A DNA stretch of 16,282 bases from Chloroflexota bacterium (GCA_025935655.1 JAICUV010000049.1:1-16282), one strand, 5' to 3'; shown: positions 7,427 through 15,451, counted from the first letter of the stretch. Notes: generated from the sequence alone by a model not told the origin. A program made the numbers and translations.

Positions 7427-8565
7427 ACCACGTCCCGGCGGATCGTGAGCGACGCGATGACCGCGAAGAACACGGCGATCAGGGCGAGGACCGCGACGTC
7501 CACCTGGACCGCCGCCGCGCCGAGGTCCGATCCGCGGATGAACACCTCGCGCAACGCATCGACGGCATAGCCGAGCGGCATCAGCAGCACGAGCGGCTGG
7601 AGCACGGACGGCAGCGACTCGACGGGGAACAGCACGCCCGAGAGGAGGAACTGCGGCGCCAGCACGATCGGGATGAACTGGATGATCTGGAGCTCGGTGC
7701 GGGCGAACGTGGACAGGAAGATCCCGAGGCTGATCGCCCCCAGGGCGAGGAGCAGCACGATCACGAGCGCCAGCAGCGGGCTCCCGGCGACGTTGATCCC
7801 GAGCCCGATCGAGAACTCCGGCAGCGGCCCGATCGGCGGCACGTGGACGGTGCCCAGGGCCCACACCAGCAGGAGCGCGACCTGGACCGTGGCGAACAGG
7901 CCGAAGCCCACCGTGTACCCGGTCACGATCTCGCCCCGCGTCACGGGCGTGGCCATCAGGCGCTCCAGCGTGCCGCCGATCCGCTCGCGGAGGAACGACA
8001 CGCCCGTCAGGACGTACACGAAGAAGTAGACGAAGAACGCCACGATGGCGGGCGCGAACGGCGCGATGGGGTCCGCGCCCTTGCCGCCGTAGATCGTCTC
8101 GTGCACGACCGGCGGCGGTGACGCGCCGGCGGCGCCAGCCGCCGCCCCGACGACGGCCGCGGACACCTGCTGGAGCTGGGCGCCCTCGGACGCCGGGTCG
8201 ACACCGAGGGTGATGAACGTGATCGCGCCACCCGACGCCAGGTCGGCGGGCAGGACGAGCGCGAGGGACACCGTCTCCGCGTCGACCGCGGCGCGGGCCG
8301 CCGCCTCGTCGGGCAGGACGGTCACGGTGATCCCGTCGTCCTGCAGCGCCGCCGTCAGCGGCCCGCCCACGGCGCCGGCCATCGGCGCCGGGAGCTCGTT
8401 CACGAGCCCGACGGTGGGCACCGGCGTCTCGCCGGCGCGCAGGATGAACGTCACCAGGCCGGTGATGATGATCGGCGCGACGAACAGCAGGGCGAGCGAC
8501 GGCCGGTCACGGCGGATCTCCTGGGTGACGCGCCGGATGATCGCGCGCAGGCGCCGCGCGCTCAC
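7423..8565 (-). CDS. ABC-2 type exporter permease
   Basis: A 380-residue membrane subunit of an ABC exporter, partner of the ATPase encoded just upstream. It has one helix at about 22-43, then a large extracytoplasmic domain (about 45-168) rich in Ala, Gly and Val, then a five-helix ABC-2 core from about 170. After helix 2 comes the coupling motif FLRERIGGTLERLMATPVTRGE (191-212), whose ERxxGTxExL pattern is typical of ABC2_membrane_3/YhgE-YbhR-like exporters of drugs or lipophilic compounds. The start is GTG at 8565, overlapping the ATPase stop as GTGA, and the gene ends overlapping the TetR start in the same way. The substrate cannot be told from sequence. Confidence 0.93.
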   Translation of the reverse strand: MSARRLRAIIRRVTQEIRRDRPSLALLFVAPIIITGLVTFILRAGETPVPTVGLVNELPAPMAGAVGGPLTAALQDDGITVTVLPDEAAARAAVDAETVSLALVLPADLASGGAITFITLGVDPASEGAQLQQVSAAVVGAAAGAAGASPPPVVHETIYGGKGADPIAPFAPAIVAFFVYFFVYVLTGVSFLRERIGGTLERLMATPVTRGEIVTGYTVGFGLFATVQVALLLVWALGTVHVPPIGPLPEFSIGLGINVAGSPLLALVIVLLLALGAISLGIFLSTFARTELQIIQFIPIVLAPQFLLSGVLFPVESLPSVLQPLVLLMPLGYAVDALREVFIRGSDLGAAAVQVDVAVLALIAVFFAVIASLTIRRDVV

Positions 8566-9293
8566 GCCGCGACCTCCGCGTCGCCCGCGAAGTGCAGGAA
8601 CGCCGCCTCGAGGTCCTGCGTCCCCGCCTCCGCCCTGAGCGCCTCGCCCGTCCCGCGGGCGATGACCTTGCCCGCGCGGACGAACAGCAGCTCGTCGCAG
8701 CGGTCGGCCTCGTCCATGACGTGGCTGGACATGACGATCGTCGTCCCGGCGTCGGCGAGCGATCGGAAGTGGGCCCAGAACTGGACCCGCAGCAGCGGGT
8801 CCACGCCGACGGTCGGCTCATCGAGGAACAGCACGGTGGGCCGGTGGACGAGCGCGCAGGCGAGCGACAGCCGGCGGCGCTGCCCGCCGCTGAGCGTCCC
8901 GGCGATCGTCCGGGCGCGATCGGCGAGGTCCACCAGCGCGAGCGCCTCGTCCACGGCGGCGCCGGTGTCCGCCCCGTAGGCCGCCGCGAAGAACCGCGCG
9001 TTCTCGCCCGCGGTGAGCGCCGGGTAGATCCCGTCCCCCTGGGTCATGTACCCGATGCGGCCGAGGATCCCGCGGTCCGGCATCCGGACGCCGAGCACCT
9101 CGGCGTGGCCCGTCGTGGGATGGGTCATCCCGGTCAGCAGCCGGATCAGGGTCGTCTTGCCCGAGCCGTTCGGCCCGAGGAGCCCATAGATCCGCCCCGG
9201 CGGGAGCTCGAACGACATGCCGTCCACGGCCGCGACCGGTCCGAACCGCTTGACGAGGCCGTCCGCGCGGACGGCCGGTCCATAATTCATCAT
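8562..9293 (-). CDS. ABC exporter ATP-binding subunit
   Basis: A 243-residue nucleotide-binding domain that powers the ABC-2 permease next to it. Visible motifs: Walker A GPNGSGKTT (40-48), Q-loop Gln85, signature LSGGQRRRLSLA (134-145), Walker B TVLFLDEPTVGVDP (153-166), H-loop His191. All key residues are intact. ATG at 9293 (or the next codon, ATG 9290) is preferred. A longer reading from a TTG at 9380 would add Arg-rich, non-conserved residues and span the divergent promoter region. There is no Shine-Dalgarno sequence; TAGAAT ends eight bases before the ATG, suggesting a leaderless mRNA. This is the first gene of the operon ATPase-permease-TetR. Confidence 0.93.
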   Translation of the reverse strand: MMNYGPAVRADGLVKRFGPVAAVDGMSFELPPGRIYGLLGPNGSGKTTLIRLLTGMTHPTTGHAEVLGVRMPDRGILGRIGYMTQGDGIYPALTAGENARFFAAAYGADTGAAVDEALALVDLADRARTIAGTLSGGQRRRLSLACALVHRPTVLFLDEPTVGVDPLLRVQFWAHFRSLADAGTTIVMSSHVMDEADRCDELLFVRAGKVIARGTGEALRAEAGTQDLEAAFLHFAGDAEVAA

Positions 9294-9300
9294 GCGTTGA

Positions 9301-9306
9301 ATTCTA
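9301..9306 (-). promoter_or_regulatory. Candidate -10 box for the ABC exporter/tetR operon
   Basis: TAGAAT on the - strand, near the TATAAT consensus, followed by seven bases and ATG 9293. It lies just inside the palindrome at 9310-9330, so a bound repressor would cover the promoter. The -35 is not evident. Confidence 0.5.
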
Positions 9307-9309
9307 CGA

Positions 9310-9330
9310 CGCCGCGCAAGCCCCGCGGCG
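9310..9330. promoter_or_regulatory. Inverted repeat upstream of the ABC operon, candidate TetR operator
   Basis: CGCCGCG at 9310-9316 and its exact complement CGCGGCG at 9324-9330, with a seven-base spacer. The 21-bp size and the position, between the -10 box and where the -35 would be, are what a TetR-type repressor site should show. All arm bases are G or C, which in DNA this GC-rich lowers its significance. Confidence 0.35.
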
Positions 9331-9350
9331 AAAACTGGTCCACGATCCCG

Positions 9351-9389
9351 ACGCGTGATTGGCCTACCAGTCTGGGCCAAGGGACGCGT
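9351..9389. promoter_or_regulatory. Extended imperfect palindrome in front of the EamA gene
   Basis: TTGGCC (9359-9364) and GGCCAA (9375-9380) flank ten bases. Beyond them on both sides is ACGCGT (9351-9356 and 9384-9389), separated by two bases on the left and three on the right. The symmetry centre is near 9370, about where the -35 region of the EamA promoter would lie. It is a candidate regulator-binding site, possibly for the same TetR protein or another factor. Confidence 0.35.
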
Positions 9390-9394
9390 ATCAT
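9389..9394 (+). promoter_or_regulatory. Candidate -10 box for the EamA transporter gene
   Basis: TATCAT followed by six bases (CCGCCG) and the ATG at 9401, again without a Shine-Dalgarno sequence, so a leaderless transcript is likely. Its first base is the last base of the palindrome at 9351-9389. Confidence 0.5.
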
Positions 9395-9400
9395 CCGCCG

Positions 9401-10342
9401 ATGCAGCGCAACTCGAACACGGTCGTCTGGGCCCTGTTCCTCGGCCTCGGGTTCCTCTGGGGCTCGTCCTACTTCTGGATCAAGGTCGCCCTCGACAGCG
9501 TCCCGCCGTTCACGCTCATCGCCGGCCGCCTCGTGCTGGCCTCGATCTTCCTGTGGTCGGTCGTGCTGCTGACGCGCGAGCCGCTCCCCCGCTCGCGCCG
9601 CCAGTACGGGCACCTGTTCGTCATGGCGCTCGTCAACATCGTGGTGCCGTTCGTGCTCATCGGGTACGGCGAGCAGTCGATCGACTCCGCGCTCGCCTCG
9701 ATCCTCAACGCGACCGTGCCCCTGTTCGTGATCATCCTCGCGCCGATGTTCCTGCCCGACGAGGGCATCACCTGGCCGCGGGTCGCCGGCCTGGCCGTCG
9801 GGTTCGCGGGCGTCATCCTGCTCGTCGCGCCGGACCTCGTGAACCTCTCCGATGCCGACATGACGGGCGAGCTCATGCTCCTCGGCTCCAGCCTGTCGTA
9901 CGGGATCGGCAACGTGTACGCGAAGCGCAACGTCAAGGGCCTGGCGCCGCGCATCCCGGCCCTGTTCCAGGTGTTCCTTGCGGCCTGCGTGATCGTGCCG
10001 ATCGCGCTGGTCGTGGACCGGCCGTTCCAGGCCGTCCACCCGGCCCCGGAGGCGATCCTCGCCATCGCGTGGCTCGGGATCCTGGGGTCAGGCTTCGCCT
10101 ACATCTGCTACTTCACGATCCTCGCGAACTGGGGCGCCACGCGGACCTCGATGGTCGCGTACCTGCTGCCGGTCGTGGGGATCGCGCTCGGCTCGATCGT
10201 CCTCGACGACCCGCTGACGATCAACCGGATCCTCGGCACGCTGCTCGTCATCGCCGGCATCGCGCTCGTGAACAGTGGGCCGACGCTGCGGCGCCTCGTG
10301 GACCGACGCGCCGACGTCGCCCAGGCGGAGGGTCGCGGCTAG
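9401..10342 (+). CDS. EamA-family (DMT superfamily) transporter
   Basis: A 313-residue inner-membrane protein of about ten helices made of two repeated five-helix EamA halves. It starts VVWALFLGLGFLWGSSYFWIKVAL, the usual first helix of this family, and the second half repeats the pattern (LLGSSLSYGIGNVYAKRNV, then LGILGSGFAYICYFTILANWGA and VAYLLPVVGIALG). Family members export amino acids, metabolites or drugs; the substrate here is unknown. ATG 9401 is chosen over an upstream TTG at 9359 because the -10 box, the palindrome and the hydrophobic start all fit it. It is divergent from the ABC/TetR operon with a 107-base shared region, so shared control is plausible. It converges on the MFS gene 73 bases away. 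Confidence 0.93.
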   Translation: MQRNSNTVVWALFLGLGFLWGSSYFWIKVALDSVPPFTLIAGRLVLASIFLWSVVLLTREPLPRSRRQYGHLFVMALVNIVVPFVLIGYGEQSIDSALASILNATVPLFVIILAPMFLPDEGITWPRVAGLAVGFAGVILLVAPDLVNLSDADMTGELMLLGSSLSYGIGNVYAKRNVKGLAPRIPALFQVFLAACVIVPIALVVDRPFQAVHPAPEAILAIAWLGILGSGFAYICYFTILANWGATRTSMVAYLLPVVGIALGSIVLDDPLTINRILGTLLVIAGIALVNSGPTLRRLVDRRADVAQAEGRG

Positions 10343-10415
10343 CAGCGGCGACCTGGGTGACCCCGCCGGCGTGCCCGGTGCCCGCGGCGAGAGGCCGACT
10401 GTCCGCCCGGGGCCT

Positions 10416-11615
10416 TTACGCGCCGACGTCGGACGGCGTGGGGGACGTGGGCCCCGGCGGCGCGGGCTCGGTGAACCGCTTGGCGCCCCGACGCGGCATC
10501 CACAGCCAGCCCAGGATCGCGCCGGCGATCGCGAACACGGCGCCGACGCCGAACAGGACCTGGTGCGCGGGGCCGCCGTAGATGAGGCCACCCAGGACGT
10601 TGGCGACGAACGCGGCGATCCCCGCCGTCGTCATCGACGCGAGGGCCTGCCCCGAGCCCTGCAGGCGCGACGGGAGCAGCAGCTGCATCGACGTGACGCT
10701 CGCGATGAAGATCCCGGCGTATCCCGTCCCCGACAGGACCCGGGACGCGATGATCGCCTCGGGCGACGTGAGCACCACCCACGAGGCGAACGCGACCGCG
10801 GACAGCAGCGAGGCGCCGACGAACATCGTGCGCAGCCCCACCCGGCGGACGATCCGGCCGGCGGCGACCATCGCGACGACCTCGGCCGCGGCCGCCGTGG
10901 CGGATGACAGGGCCACCTGCGGCGGCCCGCCACCCAGCTCCACGACCCGCAGCGAGAGGAACGAGAACCCGGCGAACACGCCGACGTGCGCGATCCCCAC
11001 GGCGAGCAGCACGCGGACGAGCCTGGGCTGCAGCGTGAGCGCCTCGCGGATGGCGCCGCCGCGCCGCTGGACCACGAGCTTCGCGCGCTTGAGATCGGGG
11101 AGCCCGCCGCCGAGCCACGCGATGACCAACGCGAAGCCCACGAACAGGAACGGGGCGGGCCAGTACCCGGCGACGCCGTACAGCACGCCGAACCCGATCG
11201 CGCTGACGGTGAACGAGGCCGACAGGAGCGCGCGCACCTTCCCGTACTGGCGCCCCGGGTCCTCGAGCGCGTTGACGGCGAGCGCGTCGGACAGCGGGCC
11301 GGCCGCGCCGTAGCAGGCCGCGTAGCCCACGTAGGCGACCGCGAGCAACGGCAGCCCGATGGGCAGGGCGAACACGAGCAGCGCTACGGCCGCCCCGAGC
11401 ATCGCGAGCCGCAGCGCGCGCGAGCGGCCGAGGACGACATCACCGAGGTGGCCCCACGCCGGAATCGAGACGATGTAGGTCAGGCTCGTGACGGCGTAGA
11501 CGAGTCCGATGGCGCCCGGCTCGAACCCGCGGTCGGCGAGGATGACGGACGCGAACGGTCCGAACGCGGCGACGGCGACGCCATGGAGCAGGTAGAGCAG
11601 GCGGATTCGGGGCAT
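10416..11615 (-). CDS. Major facilitator superfamily transporter
   Basis: A 399-residue membrane protein with about twelve helices in two halves. The loop after helix 2 has the MFS motif A form GHLGDVVLGRSRALRL, and the half-way loop is basic (DLKRAKLVVQRRGGAI). The C-terminal tail is short and Pro-rich. Overall it resembles the MFS_1/MFS_1-like group; the substrate is unknown. I prefer ATG 11615 to an ATG at 11666: the extra residues in the longer form are polar and unlike a transporter N-terminus, and TACCCT lies seven bases before 11615 as in other leaderless genes here. It follows fgd on the same strand with 82 bases between, so it may also be read from upstream. Confidence 0.9.
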   Translation of the reverse strand: MPRIRLLYLLHGVAVAAFGPFASVILADRGFEPGAIGLVYAVTSLTYIVSIPAWGHLGDVVLGRSRALRLAMLGAAVALLVFALPIGLPLLAVAYVGYAACYGAAGPLSDALAVNALEDPGRQYGKVRALLSASFTVSAIGFGVLYGVAGYWPAPFLFVGFALVIAWLGGGLPDLKRAKLVVQRRGGAIREALTLQPRLVRVLLAVGIAHVGVFAGFSFLSLRVVELGGGPPQVALSSATAAAAEVVAMVAAGRIVRRVGLRTMFVGASLLSAVAFASWVVLTSPEAIIASRVLSGTGYAGIFIASVTSMQLLLPSRLQGSGQALASMTTAGIAAFVANVLGGLIYGGPAHQVLFGVGAVFAIAGAILGWLWMPRRGAKRFTEPAPPGPTSPTPSDVGA

Positions 11616-11622
11616 CGCCCGA

Positions 11623-11628
11623 AGGGTA
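11623..11628 (-). promoter_or_regulatory. Candidate -10 box for the MFS transporter gene
   Basis: TACCCT on the - strand fits TANNNT and stands seven bases before ATG 11615; no Shine-Dalgarno sequence is present. It is the weakest match to TATAAT among the five such boxes in the window. Confidence 0.35.
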
Positions 11629-11697
11629 CGGTGGATCGCCGCTCGCTCGGACGACGTCCGCCCCATCCGGGGCGGGCGCCGGCCCTCGACGCGAGCC

Positions 11698-12714
11698 TCA
11701 GCCCCCGAAGCGCTCCCGCAGGCGGGGCAGGATCTGCTCCCCGTAGCGGGCGATGGCCGCTTCCTGGTCGGGGCCCGGGAAGTGGAACACGAGGTGGGTG
11801 AAGCCGTACTCGGCGATGTATGGAGCCAGCTGCTCGAGGTGCTCGTCGGGGTCGTCGGACACGAGCCAGCGGCGGTGCGCGTAGGGCTCCGCCTCCCTGG
11901 CCGCGACCTCCATGTCCCGGGGATCGTGGATGTTCGCCTTCTGCTCGCCCGTGAGCGCGAGCGCCGCCCAGACCTTCGTGTCCTCCATCGCCCGCGCGAG
12001 GTCGGGGTCGAACGAGACCTTCATCTCGATCATCCGGTCGATGCCCGAGGCGTCGCGGCCCGCCTTCTCCGCGCCCTCGGCGAGCGCCGGCAGGAGCGTG
12101 TCGGTGTACAGCTCGGCGCCCTTGCCGCTGGTGCAGATGAAGCCGTCGCCGAGCCGGCCCGCGAGCCGCGCCGCGGCGGGACCCGAGGCCGCGATGTAGA
12201 TGGGCAGGGCCTCGTCGGGCTTGTCGTACACCGTCGCCTCGTGGGTCCGGTAGTAGGTGCCCTCGAAGTCGACGATCTCGGCCCCGGGCGCGGTGAGCGC
12301 CTGGATGAGCTGGACCGCCTCCCGGAGGCGCGCGAAGCGCTCCGACTGCTCGGGCCAGTCCACGCCCACCGGGACCTCGTTCATCGACTCGCCGGTGCCG
12401 ACGCCCAGGATCACGCGGCCCGGGGCGAGGCAGCCCAGCGTCGAGAACGCCTGGGCGACGATCGCCGGGTTGTAGCGGAACGACGGCGTGAGGACGGACG
12501 TACCCAGCGTCACCCGGCTCGTCGCCTGGGTCGCCGCGCCCAGCCACACGAGCGCGTTGGGCGCGTGGCCGTCCGTGTGGCGCCACGGCTGGAAGTGGTC
12601 GGAGGTCCAGACCGAGTCGAAGCCCGCGGCCTCTGCCGCGACCGCGAGGTCGAGGAGCCGCCGGGGCGGGAACTGCTCCGCGGACGCCTTGTAGCCGAGT
12701 CGGAACGGGGGCAT
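11698..12714 (-). CDS. fgd: F420-dependent glucose-6-phosphate dehydrogenase
   Basis: Oxidises glucose-6-phosphate to 6-phosphogluconolactone while reducing coenzyme F420 to F420H2; cytoplasmic, of the luciferase-like monooxygenase fold. The 338 residues follow mycobacterial Fgd1 closely: LGYKASAEQFPPR near the start, SDHFQPWRH at 38-46, GTSVLTPSFRYNP at 71-83, GVGTGE at 104-109, and GDGFICTSGKG at 189-199. Residues corresponding to the Fgd1 active site are all visible at the same numbers: Asp39, His40, Trp44, Glu109, Thr195, Lys198 and Lys259, with Arg282 one off. This is far more specific than a generic LLM-class flavin enzyme. The ATG at 12714 is preceded by TGAGGAG. It implies that the host makes F420, though no F420 biosynthesis gene is in the window. 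Confidence 0.93.
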   Translation of the reverse strand: MPPFRLGYKASAEQFPPRRLLDLAVAAEAAGFDSVWTSDHFQPWRHTDGHAPNALVWLGAATQATSRVTLGTSVLTPSFRYNPAIVAQAFSTLGCLAPGRVILGVGTGESMNEVPVGVDWPEQSERFARLREAVQLIQALTAPGAEIVDFEGTYYRTHEATVYDKPDEALPIYIAASGPAAARLAGRLGDGFICTSGKGAELYTDTLLPALAEGAEKAGRDASGIDRMIEMKVSFDPDLARAMEDTKVWAALALTGEQKANIHDPRDMEVAAREAEPYAHRRWLVSDDPDEHLEQLAPYIAEYGFTHLVFHFPGPDQEAAIARYGEQILPRLRERFGG

Positions 12715-12819
12715 GGGCTCCTCAGGTGGTGTGGCTGGCCGTCTCGTCCATGGTGGAGCCGATGGGCCCTTCGTGTCGAACGGCGCCGGCCTGCCGTGAT
12801 CCGGGCCCGTCGTCCCGGG

Positions 12820-13716
12820 TCATCCAGCGATGGCCAGCACCGCCGCTCCCACCAGCACCAGCACCGAGCCCGCGAGGCGGGCGCTGACCTCGCGGCGGCC
12901 CACGGCCTCGTGGAGGACCACCACGCCCCACGCCGACGTGATCACCACGGCGGACTCGCGGAGCGGCGCGACGATCGCGACGGGCGCGCGCGACAGCGCG
13001 AACAGGACGAACGCGTAGGCGATGAACGTGAGCATGCCCGCCAGGACCGAACGCGGGACGTCGAGCGGCTCGGACGACGGGGCGAATCGCCCGCCGGCCA
13101 CGCGTGGTCGGGCCACGCCCACGAGCACGAGCCCGACGGCGCACACCGGCCACAGGATGCCCGCGTAGAACCAGGCTGGCGCCAGCTGCACGCCGACCCG
13201 GTCGAGGGCCGAGTACGTCGCGATCATCGCGCCCGTGAGCAGCGCGAAGGCCGCGGCGGCCCGGTCGTCGGCTCCCGCGGCGGCGCGCAGGAGGCGCCAC
13301 GGCCGCTGGACGACGAGCAGGCCGCCCAGCAGCAGGCCCACGCCGATCCACGCGCCCGGCGCGAGCCGCTCGCCCAGGATTCCGACCCCGATGACGATGG
13401 CGAGCAGCGGCGCCGAGCCGCGGGCCAGCGGATAGACGACCGAGAGGTCGCCACGCCGGTACGCGGCGGCGAGGAACACGAAATAGGCGACCTCGACCCC
13501 GCCGGAGACGATGCCGACGACCCACGCCTCGGGCCGGATCGCCGGCTGCCCCGCGACGATCCAGCCGATCACGACGAGCGGCACGAGGACGGCCGACGAC
13601 GCGGCAACGCCGACGGTCGCCGTCCGCAGCGGATCCCCCGCCGTCTTGAGCAGGATGTTCCACGCCGCGTGGAGGACGGCGGCGATCGCGATGGCGACGA
13701 GGGCGGCGGAATCCAC
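12820..13716 (-). CDS. EamA-family (DMT superfamily) transporter, second copy
   Basis: A 298-residue inner-membrane protein with about ten helices in two EamA halves. The end of the first half carries VVYPLARGSAPLLA and the second half carries APLRESAVVITSAWGVVVLHE, both usual places for the conserved Pro/Arg/Glu of this family. It is only distantly similar to the EamA protein at 9401-10342, so it is not a recent duplicate. The start is GTG at 13716; no Shine-Dalgarno sequence is seen but TAGACT ends seven bases before it. The start codon lies inside a 10-bp inverted repeat (13711-13738). It ends 105 bases before fgd on the same strand. The substrate is unknown. Confidence 0.92.
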   Translation of the reverse strand: MDSAALVAIAIAAVLHAAWNILLKTAGDPLRTATVGVAASSAVLVPLVVIGWIVAGQPAIRPEAWVVGIVSGGVEVAYFVFLAAAYRRGDLSVVYPLARGSAPLLAIVIGVGILGERLAPGAWIGVGLLLGGLLVVQRPWRLLRAAAGADDRAAAAFALLTGAMIATYSALDRVGVQLAPAWFYAGILWPVCAVGLVLVGVARPRVAGGRFAPSSEPLDVPRSVLAGMLTFIAYAFVLFALSRAPVAIVAPLRESAVVITSAWGVVVLHEAVGRREVSARLAGSVLVLVGAAVLAIAG

Positions 13717-13738
13717 CGCCCGAGTCTAGGCGGTGGAT
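13711..13738 (-). promoter_or_regulatory. Inverted repeat enclosing the -10 box and start codon of the second EamA gene
   Basis: ATCCACCGCC at 13711-13720 and its exact complement at 13729-13738, with an eight-base spacer that holds the candidate -10 box TAGACT. It begins 19 bases past the stop of the ABC permease gene. It may be an operator for the EamA gene, or a terminator hairpin for the ABC operon, or both. Confidence 0.45.
13723..13728 (-). promoter_or_regulatory. Candidate -10 box for the second EamA gene
   Basis: TAGACT on the - strand, six bases before the GTG at 13716, with no Shine-Dalgarno sequence between. It sits in the loop of the inverted repeat 13711-13738. Confidence 0.45.
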
Positions 13739-13757
13739 CCCCCGCGGGGCGTGACGG

Positions 13758-15451
13758 TCAGCGCTCCACGTCGCGGCGGGAGAGGCCCCACGCGCCGAGG
13801 AGCAGCCCGCCGATGGCGATGACGACGCACGCCGTCATGCCGGCCCAGTCCCATGTCCCCACCATCGGCTGGCCGAGGTGGGAGGTCAGCGCAAGCTCGC
13901 GGACCACGTCCGGCAGGTCCAGCGCCGGGACGAGGAAGTCGATGAGGAACGTGATGATCACGATGGCGGCGACGAGCTCGCCGGCGAACGACGTCGTCAC
14001 GAGGCCGCCGAACGCGAGCCCGACCCCGGCGAGCGCCAGGGCATACAGCCCGATCACCACGCTGCCCAGGATGGGCGTGGCGACGTCGCCGCCGGTGATC
14101 GACGATCCCAGCCCGACGCCCCCCGCGATGATCAGCGTCATCACGACGATCGCCGCGAACAGGCCCAACCCGCCTCGCGCGGCCCAGGCGAACCGCGACA
14201 TCGGCGTGGACAGCAGCATCTCGAGGCGCCCGTCCTGCTCGTCCGAGGCCCAGCCGCCGACCAGCGTCGAGGCCGCGAAGCCCGCGAGGATGAACCCGAA
14301 CATCACGAACGTCAGCTCCAGGAAGCCGCCCGCACCCTCGAGATCGATGGTCGGGAACAGGCTCTTGAAGATCTGGAGCGCCTCGGGCGCCTGCTGCTTG
14401 AGCGCGTCGGTGAACGAGGAGGCCGCGCCGCCGAGGACGAACGCGAACAGGCCGATCCCGATGCCCCACGAGACGGCGACGGGGAGTCGCTCTCCGAACG
14501 AGCGGCTGGCCGGCCCGCGCAGGCCCAGCAGCGACGCCGGCATGGAGGGCCACGGGACGCGGGCCGTGACGCCGAGGTCGCGCCGGGCGAACAGCTCGAT
14601 GCCCACGATGAACAGCACCACGGCCACGAGGATGGCCGGAATGAGCCCGACCCACTCGCCGCCGCCGGTGAGCGGGTGGAAGTGCGCGGTCCAGCCCCAC
14701 CAGGTGAGGTTGGCGAGCGGCGCGAAGGCCGGAAGCGCGACCTGGTAGCCATTGATGAAGTAGCCGCCGAGCAGCACGGCGCCGGCGATGGCAGCGGCCC
14801 CGCCTCGGCCGATGAGCGGCGCGAGCGCGAACGCGACGGAGCCCGAGGCGAGCGCCATGACCCCCAGCCAGATCGCGAACCCGAAGGCCGCGGAGGGCGG
14901 GATCTCGTCACCCGGGAGCGTGTTGAAGGCGAGCCCGGTGACGATGGCCGTGAGGGCCAGGACGACGACGACGATCGCCATCCCGGTCAGGTGGGCGAAC
15001 AGCTTCTCGATCGCGATCCGGCGCATCCCGAGCGGCGTCGTCGCCACGAACTCGAGGCTGCCGCGGCGCGACTCGCTGGCGAGCGTGGACGACAGCGCGA
15101 TCACGGACCACAGCGCCGCGATGAGCGCGAGCGACGGCCCGCCCTTCCAGGCGACCGATCCGGGCATCGTCTCGATGGCGATCGGGAACGGCTGCCCGTA
15201 GATGCCGGCCATGACCGGCGGCAGGCTATTCACGAGGTTGGACAGCTCGAGGCGCGACTCGGGGGTCGCGTACGCCCCGCCGAAGGCGGCACCGGTGGCC
15301 AGGAACATGCTCGCCATCAGGCCGCACAGGATCAGGACGGCGAGGCGCGAGTCGCGGAGGGTCTTCGCGTAGACCGTGCCGAAGCCGTAGATCCGGCTCC
15401 AGGGCGAGATGGTGGTGCGGCCCGCGGACGGGACCGGCCCGGTGTGGGTGG

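Noticed and set aside
9381..9400. AAGGGA upstream of EamA 1 as a ribosome binding site
   Set aside because: It ends about 16 bases before the ATG, too far for normal use; the leaderless -10 box explains the start better.
10343..10415. Searched the convergent gap between EamA 1 and the MFS gene for a terminator
   Set aside because: Only five-base complementary arms (for example AGGCC/GGCCT) were found; nothing convincing.
12798..12821. Hairpin-like GATCCGGG/CCCGGGTC at the end of the second EamA gene
   Set aside because: It contains a mismatch and runs into the stop codon; not distinguishable from chance.
11782..14748. 988-codon open frame on + antisense to fgd, EamA 2 and the ABC permease
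   Set aside because: Low-complexity Arg/Asp/Glu/His composition without any domain; the opposite strand holds three confidently recognised genes.
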